Below, piece after piece: positions 56,507-64,000 of a DNA stretch of 64,000 nt. Below the pieces are notes generated by a model. The model ran no database searches and was not told where the DNA came from. It worked only from the letters and a program-made list of their open reading frames with translations. The first letter of the stretch is position 1; every line of letters begins with the position of its first letter. The position numbers were made by a program, and so were the translations under genes. Source of the stretch: Chlorogloeopsis sp038404745 (GTDB lineage Bacteria; Cyanobacteriota; Cyanobacteriia; Cyanobacteriales; Nostocaceae); the NCBI RefSeq assembly GCF_038404745.2, contig NZ_JAYKTT020000072.1, positions 51,347 to 115,346 on the forward strand. Direction: 5' to 3'.

Positions 56507-56830
56507 TCAAAGCCACTTTTTAACGTTGGTGATAAATGTTTTGATCTCAATAAAAAACGTCACAACGTTTGTTGCAAATGCTTTAATCTTCTCTATGCAT
56601 GATTGAACATTAACAAGAAATGTTAAAACGTTTGTTGCAAATGCTTTAATCTTCTCTGTGTATGATTGAACATTAACAAGAAATGTCAAAACGTTCGTTG
56701 CAAATGCTTTAATCTTCTCTATGCATGATTAAACATTAACAAGAAATGTTAAAACGTTCGTTACAAATACTTTCATCTTCTCTGTGTATGAGTTGATATT
56801 AGTAACGAAAGCTTAGTTTGCAAATGTGAT
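56507..56830 (-). pseudogene. 63-bp tandem repeats forming a decayed repeat gene
   Basis: At least four units with an exact 63-base period (at 56565, 56628, 56691 and 56754) are followed by degenerate ends. On the minus strand they read, in frame, as 21-residue repeats of the form LTFLVNVQSCIEKIKAFATNV, ending VKKWL before a stop. One unit has TAA where others have CAA, and a further stop lies upstream, so a continuous protein is not made; a 60-residue piece from a TTG at 56689 remains open. The period being a multiple of three suggests past coding. Confidence 0.55.
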
Positions 56831-56912
56831 CGCTTGCAGTGCTTTTAAAGACTTTAAGACTCATACAAAGTAAATTTTGTGTTCTAGTCACATCTAGAAC
56901 CTATGTTTGAAA

Positions 56913-57770
56913 CTATAGTCTCATACATGCGAATAATGCTGGTGCTAAAAACAAAATCCAAAATGCTCCCAAACTAAAACGGATAACATCACGTACTGAT
57001 TCATCCTCACTCATGAGGCTAGAAGTAAAAAAAATCATTCCCAGCACTCCCAAACCAATAAAAACTTTCAACAACTGTTTTCTCTGAGATATTTTAGCTG
57101 GGGAGTAGCGAACATACCACAATTCAAGTGGTACAGCAATTCCTGCTCCTACAGCAGCACCGAAAACTTCCCATCCTTCAGGGAAAGAGTCAGCAAAGGG
57201 AAACACAGCGATGGGTGTTGAAAGACTGAGAACTAAAAATAATTTAAATGTCCGCCCGCCAAACCAAGATAAAACAATAGGCCACAATCTTAAATAGATT
57301 TTGAATAGAATCAATCCAATTATCAAACCCCCAATTACATCTCCAATATAGTGGACGCCAAGATATAGGCGAGACAACATCACTAATAAAATGACACACA
57401 CTGTAACTGCTAGTGGAATCGGACTCAATGTAGTTAATGTTGTCCAAAAAATTGTTGCTGTGCCAGTATGTCCACTAGGAAATGAAGATGTATCTAACTC
57501 TCTATAAACATTAATCTCTGGATGATTTGGACGCGGTATATCAAAAATTGACCAAAGAATCATATTAACTGCTGTGACTAAGACGACAGCACCGACTAAG
57601 CACCAAGCTGATCGTCGTCCAGAAATCCAAAATACTAAAGCAAAAACTACTGCTACACCCGCAACTTCTCCTAATTCTGTAACAATTTGAAAAAACAAAT
57701 CCCAACTATCACCAAAAAATCTTTGAATATAAACAATTGGCTCTGGACTCCAGAGTTTGTCAATTCCCAT
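56913..57770 (-). CDS. PAP2-family membrane phosphatase
   Basis: This 285-residue protein has the three-part PAP2 phosphatase signature: KxxxxxxRP-like FDIPRPNHP, PSGHTGTATIFW and SRLYLGVHYIGDVIGG, with the His and Asp needed for catalysis. Around eight hydrophobic segments place it in the membrane. PAP2 enzymes remove phosphate from lipids such as phosphatidic acid or undecaprenyl pyrophosphate. The substrate here is unknown. It is longer than minimal PAP2 proteins because of four extra C-terminal helices. Confidence 0.88.
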   Translation of the reverse strand: MGIDKLWSPEPIVYIQRFFGDSWDLFFQIVTELGEVAGVAVVFALVFWISGRRSAWCLVGAVVLVTAVNMILWSIFDIPRPNHPEINVYRELDTSSFPSGHTGTATIFWTTLTTLSPIPLAVTVCVILLVMLSRLYLGVHYIGDVIGGLIIGLILFKIYLRLWPIVLSWFGGRTFKLFLVLSLSTPIAVFPFADSFPEGWEVFGAAVGAGIAVPLELWYVRYSPAKISQRKQLLKVFIGLGVLGMIFFTSSLMSEDESVRDVIRFSLGAFWILFLAPALFACMRL

Positions 57771-57988
57771 GCTAACTATTGAAAATAGTTTAATTAGTGT
57801 CTACTAAATATAATAGTCTTCTTGCAGCAATCACGATCTAGGTTAATTACAACCGCAGATGAACACAGATAAACACCGATAAAATCTGTGTACATCTGTG
57901 TGTATTTGTGGTCGATTTTTTTGAAACTAGTAGAACTGACGCAAAATTCCTCTAAAACCCTCTTTTCTCCGTGTTCTCCGCGTTCTCT

Positions 57989-58026
57989 GTGGTTGGTTCT
58001 TCCGTAACTCATACGTAAGTCTTGAC
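57989..58026 (-). repeat. Dispersed repeat, copy 2
   Basis: Read on the minus strand, this matches the repeat at 31026-31060 (GACTTACG, GAGTTACGGAAGAACC). Confidence 0.6.
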
Positions 58027-58139
58027 TAGAATGAGTGCAAGAAGTTTAATACACCCTTTTAGCAACCCACCGCACAATTGTGGTGCATTACGCTAGTTCT
58101 TATTCTCTTAAACTCTCAAATACTTGCATAGCCGTAACA

Positions 58140-58350
58140 CAACGGTAATAAAACGAGAACTCACAGCTGCGGCTACTTACCCTACGGGAAGCCGGGCAAA
58201 GCCCGTCTACAGAAGCCACTACTCTATGAGAAGCCGGACTACGTCCGTCTACGTGTCTACCGCTATTAGCGTAAAGCCCTGCGGGCATGGTTGCGCTTAC
58301 CGCGTAGCGTATCGCTTTGCGACTTAGCTCCTCCACCAGGAGGCTCTGAA
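58140..58350. repeat. Cluster of short palindromic interspersed repeats
   Basis: GAAGCCGGGCAAAGCCCGTCT and GAAGCCGGACTACGTCCGTCT form two related hairpins, followed by GCGTAAAGCCCTGCGGGCAT and TACCGCGTAGCG. Such GC-rich palindromes are common in filamentous cyanobacteria. They produce several short spurious frames. The rest of the 57771-58502 gap shows no gene. Confidence 0.65.
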
Positions 58351-58502
58351 GTTCGGTGGGCAGAAAATCTGACCGTTTTTACCTCCCCTACTGGACTGAC
58401 ATGACTAAAATGATGTAGTAAATTGTTTTGTGGTGCAGACAGTCTAAATTGGCACAACTTCATCCACCGACGTATTAAGCTAATAATGCGGCTTTGGGTT
58501 TG

Positions 58503-59372
58503 TTAAGGAATAAACAGTACAGGATACCAACTATGACGTAATACTTCCGCCGCAAAACTAGAAACCAACCATTCCTGAAATTTACCTATTGTTCCTGAAG
58601 ACACAGCGATCGCGCTAACATCTGTCATGGCAGCTGCCTTTAAAACCTCGGTAACAGAGTGTCCTTCTCGAACTTCTATCTCCACTTGTAAATTTACTCC
58701 TTCCAAATCAGCTTTAATTTGAGATAGAGTTTCGCTAGCTTGCTGTGGTAAGATTTTCTTTGGTACTTCTCGACGACCAGTATTTTCTAATACCCAGCAG
58801 AGCTTGCACTGTTGGAGAAATCTACCAGACTGATTTTGAGCCAAGTGCTTTACCTCTTGCACCAGGTGATTCGCCGCTTGAGTATTATTGTAGGGAAGCA
58901 GTAAAGAGCGGAATAAGTGCTGACAACGAAGTGTTAATTCTTCGGAAGTATAAGCAGAAATTAACTGAGGACGCAGTACCAACAAAGGAATCTTTGATTG
59001 GCGAGATAATTCAGCCATTGTACTACCCACCAGTTTTTCTGTGAGTAAGCTACGACTTTGAGAACCTAGTATGATTAACTGAGACTGATAGGTTTTAGCT
59101 ACTTTAAGAATTGTTTCAACAGGTTTTCCCGATTGAACTTCTATTTTAACTTCTATATCAGTAGGACTTTTGCCAAAAGCTTCTGTCAACTGGGTTTGAG
59201 CTTGTTCTACTTTCTCACTATCGACTTGGGGAATAATCCCTTTTTCCCATAAGGGAACGACGTGCAGGAAAACAATTTGCTTCATTCCTGCCAGTGCCAG
59301 ACTAGAAACAAAATGTGCTAGACGATGTAAACCGTCAGAAAAATCTGTGCTAATTAAAACTCTCTCAAACAT
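58503..59372 (-). CDS. Universal stress protein with two tandem Usp domains
   Basis: This 289-residue protein has two Usp domains. The first (about 1-140) starts MFERVLISTDFSDGLHRLA and contains ILGSQSRSLLTEKLVGSTMAEL, a G-x2-x-G-type ATP-binding pattern. The second (about 155-289) contains AIAVSSGTIGKFQEW and ends HSWYPVLFIP but lacks a full nucleotide loop. Tandem Usp proteins of this size are common. The signal and function are unknown. Confidence 0.88.
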   Translation of the reverse strand: MFERVLISTDFSDGLHRLAHFVSSLALAGMKQIVFLHVVPLWEKGIIPQVDSEKVEQAQTQLTEAFGKSPTDIEVKIEVQSGKPVETILKVAKTYQSQLIILGSQSRSLLTEKLVGSTMAELSRQSKIPLLVLRPQLISAYTSEELTLRCQHLFRSLLLPYNNTQAANHLVQEVKHLAQNQSGRFLQQCKLCWVLENTGRREVPKKILPQQASETLSQIKADLEGVNLQVEIEVREGHSVTEVLKAAAMTDVSAIAVSSGTIGKFQEWLVSSFAAEVLRHSWYPVLFIP

Positions 59373-59610
59373 AATATAACTAATAAAACTACAGACAAAA
59401 ATATTCTACTTGAATCGCTTTTGTGATTCATTAGACTAAATATAGAACGGACAAGACGCCCATTCTACAATACTATGACTGGAGATTAGCTAAAAAACAA
59501 AAGCGCGATCGCCTGCAATAAATACTGTCACTTTTGCATCACATTTATTTCCAATAATTTTGAATGATTAGCTAAAAATAAATAGCTAATAGTCTTAATT
59601 TGTCCTGCCT

Positions 59611-62373
59611 ATGGGAAATTCTGAGGCAAACAAAATGACAGCAACAGCTAAAGAAATAATGCAGTCACATCAATGGCACAATCTTTCTGTACTCAGGGTA
59701 GCTCAACATCTAGGTACAAATATAGAAGCAGGTTTAAATGCTGACGAGGTAACACAACGACGGGAACGCTTCGGCTCTAACGAACTCAAGAGCAAGCCCG
59801 GAAAAAGCCCATTGGTAAGATTTTTACTGCAATTTTACCAACCGTTACTGTACATTTTGCTGATTGCGGGTGCAATTAAGGCATTGCTGGGGCAATGGGT
59901 AAATGCTGGGGTGATTTGGGGTGTCACCTTGATTAACGCTATTATTGGTTTTATTCAAGAATCAAAGGCTGAAAGCGCGATCGCTGCCTTAGCCTCCTCG
60001 GTTCAGACTAATGCAACTATCATTCGCAACGGCAAAAAGGTGCAAGTTCCATCTCCAGAGCTAGTACCGGGAGATGTAGTGTTGCTTGCTTCTGGAGATA
60101 AAGTGCCAGCCGATTTACGCCTCATACAAGCACGAAATCTACAAGTTAATGAATCGGCGCTGACAGGTGAGTCAATCGCAGTAGAAAAAAGTACGCAAAT
60201 CATTGATGCAGACGCACCCCTAGCAGAGCGCACAAACATGGTTTATGCTGGTAGCTTTGTCACATTTGGCACTGGCAGCGGCATTGTGGTTGCGATTGGA
60301 GAAACTACAGAAACCGGGCGTATTTCCCAGTTGATTGAACAAGGAACCAGCTTAAAAACTCCGCTCACTCGTAAATTTGATAAATTTAGCCGCACCCTGC
60401 TTTACATTATTCTGGGAATAGCTGCGCTGACGTTTGCTGTTGGTTTGGGATATGGCAACTCCTGGGCAGAAATGTTTGAAGCTGCTGTCGCCTTCGCTGT
60501 CAGCGCGATTCCAGAAGGATTGCCAGCAGTAGTAACAGTAACATTGGCAATTGGTGTTTCCCGCGTGGCAAGGCGTCATGCGATCGTTCGCAAATTACCA
60601 GCAGTCGAAACTCTCGGCGGTGCTACAGTTATATGTTCTGATAAAACTGGTACCTTAACTGAAAACCAGATGACTGTACAAGCCATTTATGCTGGAGGTG
60701 AAAATTATACCGTTACTGGTACAGGCTATGCTCCCCAAGGGGAAATTTTACTAAATGAACAGCTAGTCAATTGGGATCACACTCCTGCTTTGGCAGAATG
60801 TCTCAAAGCCGGGTTGTTATGTAATGACTCGCACCTGGAAAATAAAGATGGGCAATGGCAGGTGATTGGCGATCCTACAGAGGGAGCATTGATAGCCATA
60901 GCTAATAAAGTTGGGCTTACCTACAGTAATTTAGAACAAGAAATGCCCAGGCGGGATGTCATCCCCTTTGAGTCTGAATTTCAGTACATGGCAACTTTAC
61001 ACGCAGCTTCGCCATCAGCAAATCATAGAGGACAAGCAACTATCTACGTTAAGGGTTCGGTAGAAGCTATTCTCAAACGTAGTCAGCAGATGTTGGATGC
61101 TCAGGGAAATCTTGCCCCCATAGATGCAGAAACGGTACATCAAGAAGTTGATGCAATGGCTCATCAAGGGTTGAGGGTATTAGCTTTTGCTAAAAAAACT
61201 GTGCCAACTTCTCAAGATGCGCTCGATCATGCAGATATCGAAACAGATTTGATTTTCTTGGGATTGCAGGGGATGATCGATCCACCGCGAGCAGAAGCAA
61301 TAAAGGCAGTACAAGCCTGCCAAGAAGCTGGTATTCAAGTCAAAATGATTACAGGCGATCATGCTGTTACCGCACGGGCAATAGCTGAACGTATGGGCTT
61401 TAATAAAAATGGTCAAGTTCTTGCACTGACAGGAAGTGAACTTGCCCAAATGAGTAATTCAGAACTTGCCACAGCGATTGAAGATGGGGTAGTGTTTGCC
61501 CGTGTTGCGCCAGAACAGAAACTTCGTATTGTTGAAGCGCTTCAGTCAAAAGGAGAAGTTGTGGCGATGACGGGGGATGGTGTCAACGATGCACCAGCCC
61601 TCAGACAAGCAGATATCGGCATTGCGATGGGAGGTGCTGGCACAGAGGTGGCAAAAGAAGCCTCAGACATGATTTTGACTGATGATAACTTTGCTTCCAT
61701 CGAAGCTGCGGTTGAGGAGGGGCGAACTGTTTATCGAAATTTACTGAAAGCGATCGCCTTTATCTTACCTGTTAACGGCGGTGAGTCGATGACAATTTTG
61801 ATTAGTGTACTACTTGCTAGAGCATTGCCAATTCTATCTTTACAAGTTCTGTGGCTAAATATGGTTAATTCCATTACCATGACTGTGCCTTTGGCTTTTG
61901 AACCAAAATCTGAACGAGTGATGCAACAACCACCGCGCAACCCTCGCGAACCGTTGCTCTCCAAAAGTTTAGTCAAGCGTATCATCGCAATTTCTGTTTT
62001 TAACTGGATCTTGATTTTTGGCGTCTTTGAATGGATTGAACAAACCACAGGAAATATTAATTTAGCCCGTACAATGGCAATTCAAGCTTTAGTAGCAGGA
62101 AGAATTTTTTATCTTTTAAGTATTAGTCAATTAGGAATTGCTGCATTCAATAGACTTCGCGGTATTAGGCAGACAGTTACCGATGCTTCGGCAATTGGAA
62201 TTGGCATTGCTTGTACGATAATTTTGCAGATAATATTCAGCCAGTGGAACATCATGAACAAATTGTTTTACACTGCTCCACTGAATTTGAATCAATGGTT
62301 AATTTGCTTGCTGATTGGATTACCGATGATTTTACTATCAATTTTAGTGAACCGTTTTGACCCTCTGGATTAA
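59611..62373 (+). CDS. P-type cation-transporting ATPase (P2, Ca2+-ATPase-like)
   Basis: This 920-residue pump uses ATP to move a cation across the membrane. It has the actuator motif TGES, the membrane motif PEGLPAVVTVTLA, phosphorylation site SDKTGTLTENQ (Asp about 344), ATP-site KGSVEAI, TGDHAVTARAIA and hinge MTGDGVNDAPAL. About ten membrane helices are visible. The PEGLP motif and size place it with P2-type (Ca2+-like or Na+-like) ATPases such as PacL. Which ion is moved cannot be told. Full length. Confidence 0.93.
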   Translation: MGNSEANKMTATAKEIMQSHQWHNLSVLRVAQHLGTNIEAGLNADEVTQRRERFGSNELKSKPGKSPLVRFLLQFYQPLLYILLIAGAIKALLGQWVNAGVIWGVTLINAIIGFIQESKAESAIAALASSVQTNATIIRNGKKVQVPSPELVPGDVVLLASGDKVPADLRLIQARNLQVNESALTGESIAVEKSTQIIDADAPLAERTNMVYAGSFVTFGTGSGIVVAIGETTETGRISQLIEQGTSLKTPLTRKFDKFSRTLLYIILGIAALTFAVGLGYGNSWAEMFEAAVAFAVSAIPEGLPAVVTVTLAIGVSRVARRHAIVRKLPAVETLGGATVICSDKTGTLTENQMTVQAIYAGGENYTVTGTGYAPQGEILLNEQLVNWDHTPALAECLKAGLLCNDSHLENKDGQWQVIGDPTEGALIAIANKVGLTYSNLEQEMPRRDVIPFESEFQYMATLHAASPSANHRGQATIYVKGSVEAILKRSQQMLDAQGNLAPIDAETVHQEVDAMAHQGLRVLAFAKKTVPTSQDALDHADIETDLIFLGLQGMIDPPRAEAIKAVQACQEAGIQVKMITGDHAVTARAIAERMGFNKNGQVLALTGSELAQMSNSELATAIEDGVVFARVAPEQKLRIVEALQSKGEVVAMTGDGVNDAPALRQADIGIAMGGAGTEVAKEASDMILTDDNFASIEAAVEEGRTVYRNLLKAIAFILPVNGGESMTILISVLLARALPILSLQVLWLNMVNSITMTVPLAFEPKSERVMQQPPRNPREPLLSKSLVKRIIAISVFNWILIFGVFEWIEQTTGNINLARTMAIQALVAGRIFYLLSISQLGIAAFNRLRGIRQTVTDASAIGIGIACTIILQIIFSQWNIMNKLFYTAPLNLNQWLICLLIGLPMILLSILVNRFDPLD

Positions 62374-62508
62374 TGCTTACAGCTATTTTGAGATGAATTA
62401 CTGTAAGGGCGGGTTTGGCAGATATCCTTTCGGCTTAAGCTAGAGATGGAAACAAACACCGTCCCTACGAGATAAACATTTGCTGTAATAGCATTGGTGC
62501 TAACTAGT

Positions 62509-63099
62509 ATGCACATCCGCCGCATAGCCACATTTACTTTGATAGCAGTTACGTGTATTCTTCTGATTTGGATTTCCACTCCCGCAAGTATCATACCTCC
62601 TGCTCGCCCGACTGCGGCGCTCACCGTCCATGTCCTTGATCTTGGCTTGCACCCAGAACTAGTTTTACCTAATAGCAACGGCGAATTAATAGTGTATGCC
62701 TACGGTGATTGGAATTATTTTGCCCTCAATAACCAAGGATTCACCGATGGCTTGGCAGCACTTTTGCTCCCAACTCAAGGTACACTTGGGCGCCAAAAGT
62801 ATAGCAATCTTGAGCAGTTGCAACAGACGGTTAAGGAAAAGGATGGAACTCTACTCAGTTTTGAAGTGACAAAAACTAAAGCCTTACAGTTAGCGCAAGC
62901 CTTAGATCAACGTTTCATTCGTAACATCAACACACGCCTTGAAAATCCTCAAACTGGACTAACTTTAGTCAAAGACGAGCAAGAATACACCATGTTACAC
63001 AATAGCAACCATGAATTGGTTAAATGGTTGGAACAGTTAGACTGTCAAGTCGAGGGCTTCGTAATGTGGGCTAATTTTCAGGTAAAGTACCGGGATTAG
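62509..63099 (+). CDS. Hypothetical exported or membrane-anchored protein, 196 residues
   Basis: The protein has an N-terminal hydrophobic segment (IATFTLIAVTCILLIWISTPASI) and a soluble part with VHVLDLGLHPELVLPN, then VYAYGDWNYFAL. The pattern recalls DUF2459-like proteins (a V-G-H-x-L-VLP strand followed by GDWxxFAL), but I am not certain. The ATG at 62509 is chosen because it starts the basic MHIRRIA before the hydrophobic helix; a TTG at 62494 is an alternative. It is 135 bases after the ATPase on the same strand. Confidence 0.65.
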   Translation: MHIRRIATFTLIAVTCILLIWISTPASIIPPARPTAALTVHVLDLGLHPELVLPNSNGELIVYAYGDWNYFALNNQGFTDGLAALLLPTQGTLGRQKYSNLEQLQQTVKEKDGTLLSFEVTKTKALQLAQALDQRFIRNINTRLENPQTGLTLVKDEQEYTMLHNSNHELVKWLEQLDCQVEGFVMWANFQVKYRD

Positions 63100-63199
63100 C
63101 TCTTAAGTGCTTCTGATGCAGCGTTTATATGTTCTCTTCACCAATATTCTGAATAATCATATCCTAAATTGGTAAGTCGTAACTCTCATGGAGAGGATG

Positions 63200-63447
63200 A
63201 TGACTAATACTATTACCGCCCCTAGCCAACGCATATTTGATGTTGAACAATTGGTTCAGTTTTTGCCAAAGAAAGCAACCGTTACAGAAGTAGTCATCAC
63301 AAAATACTCCAGCATAGCAGTTGGGAGTGTACATCCCGGACAAGAAGTGCCTGCATTGGCGTGGTGAGGGGAGAATTAACTTACTATCTCGGCAACGGAC
63401 AGAAGAAAAATAAAGAAATTGAGTTTATCAATAGAATATCAAAGTAA
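63200..63447 (+). pseudogene. Broken cupin-like gene
   Basis: Two overlapping frames together look like a cupin with a deletion. The first (63200-63367) reads FDVEQLVQFLPKKATVTEVV, then SIAVGSVHPGQEVPALAW and stop. The second (63364-63447) reads VRGELTYYLGNGQKK, then ISK and stop. Cupins of this type have a His-containing stretch between the P-G-Q-E-VPA part and the GELTYYLG part; that stretch is missing here. GAGAGG lies before the tandem ATGs. Confidence 0.5.
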
Positions 63448-63848
63448 GAAATTTATCAGAGTAATTTGTAAAAGTTACTTCGTGGTAAATATATCAACGC
63501 AGAGCAGAATTTCAAGCAATAAATTTTAAAGCCAATTTATTAATTTCTTATTTTTAGGCTACTAAGTTCTTATTCTTAGACTGTATCCTTACGGTAATTA
63601 TTTAACTGTTAATTTACAAACTGCTCGTCCTGCCTTCCTATCGAGGATAGGCGATCGCTCAAATATCCTCAACCTCTAATACGAAGACACCAATTTTATA
63701 TCTAGCTATCCACGTATTCTAATTGTGGCAGTAACTCAAACAAGTTTCTTCGTTAGAACTAGCAGGTAAAAACTCGCGGCCAGTTTTAGGTGACAACTAC
63801 AACAACACATGAGCAATGTTGCCTCAAGTATAAGGAGTGTGAGGACAG
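63448..63848. other. Intergenic region
   Basis: AT-rich, with a HIP1 site (GCGATCGC) near 63651. No gene or hairpin found. Confidence 0.4.
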
Positions 63849-63995
63849 ATGTTCAATCATCAATGGAAGTTGTGGGAGTCGAGAAAACTCCAACAAGAGT
63901 TTGCGGTAGAACTTGCAATGCTACCTGATCGCATTGATAGCTTAGAAGCCAAAGCTGCGTTCTTAGCCCTGATGTGAATAGATTCAGGGCTTAAA
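63849..63995 (+). CDS. Small hypothetical protein, 48 residues
   Basis: The frame starts MFNHQWKLWESRKLQQEF and is rich in helix-forming residues (LPDRIDSLEAKAAFL). AAGGAG is within 15 bases upstream and GAGG within 5-8 bases of the ATG. I do not recognise a family, and it may be a fragment. Confidence 0.4.
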
Positions 63996-64000
63996 TAGCG

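Noticed and set aside
56565..56760. Possible CRISPR array, because of regular 63-bp spacing
   Set aside because: The units repeat over their full length with only point differences, so there are no unique spacers, and no cas genes are near. They are tandem repeats.
57794..58012. 72-codon minus strand frame beginning MSYGRTNHRERG
   Set aside because: It begins in the dispersed GACTTACG repeat and runs through a low-complexity spacer of GGTTGGTTC/CCGCGTTC type.
58100..58463. Several short frames on both strands
   Set aside because: They arise from the palindromic repeat cluster at 58140-58350. No homology-like motifs or ribosome binding sites.

Overview
The window is chromosomal DNA from a filamentous, probably heterocyst-forming cyanobacterium (Nostocales-like). 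The evidence is many copies of the HIP1 octamer GCGATCGC, low GC content with long AT-rich spacers, short palindromic interspersed repeats of the kind common in Nostoc and its relatives, and typical cyanobacterial genes: a PedR-like LuxR regulator, a ModB-ModC fusion, a KaiB-family protein and Ser/Thr kinases with N-terminal Cys motifs. No rRNA, tRNA, CRISPR array, prophage or complete insertion sequence was recognised.

Region 1 (about 220-24850) is a nonribosomal peptide synthetase (NRPS) cluster, all on the + strand. The order is methyltransferase, five NRPS proteins, a class III aminotransferase, a second related methyltransferase and an MbtH-like protein, ending in a rho-independent terminator. 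The NRPS architecture is (half C)-A-T-E / C-A-T-E / C-T-C / (C lacking HH)-A-T-E / C-A-T-R. Specificity codes read by eye suggest an acidic-pocket (cationic?) residue, then Ser, then an unassigned residue from a protein with no adenylation domain, then Asn, then Lys. Three E domains imply D residues. A terminal reductase followed by an aminotransferase suggests release as an aldehyde that may be converted to an amine, as in myxochelin B biosynthesis. I do not recognise this as a known cyanobacterial pathway.

Region 2 (25000-43950) is mostly housekeeping and accessory genes: a 34-residue membrane peptide, a large coiled-coil/TPR membrane protein, a universal stress protein, pgk, a secreted CAP-domain protein, glycerol kinase, an archaeal-type Asp-tRNA synthetase, a glycosyltransferase, a DUF6391-like protein, a PedR-like regulator, a PfkB sugar kinase and a DUF6745-like protein. 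A molybdate uptake locus (modBC fusion, modA) is divergent from a ribbon-helix-helix/Mop fusion that is probably its regulator. Palindromes lie between them.

Region 3 (44100-64000) holds a KaiB-like protein, an ETHE1-like persulfide dioxygenase, a 1.5-kb gene-poor stretch with two tandem copies of an unrecognised ~338-bp element, a secreted GH5 glycosidase, speE and speD, two paralogous Ser/Thr kinases, a PaaK-like adenylating enzyme, 63-bp tandem repeats that look like a decayed repeat gene, a PAP2 phosphatase, a tandem Usp protein, a P-type cation ATPase, a small secreted protein and a broken cupin gene. Dispersed repeats fill several spacers, and one family appears to have entered the coding sequence of a kinase.
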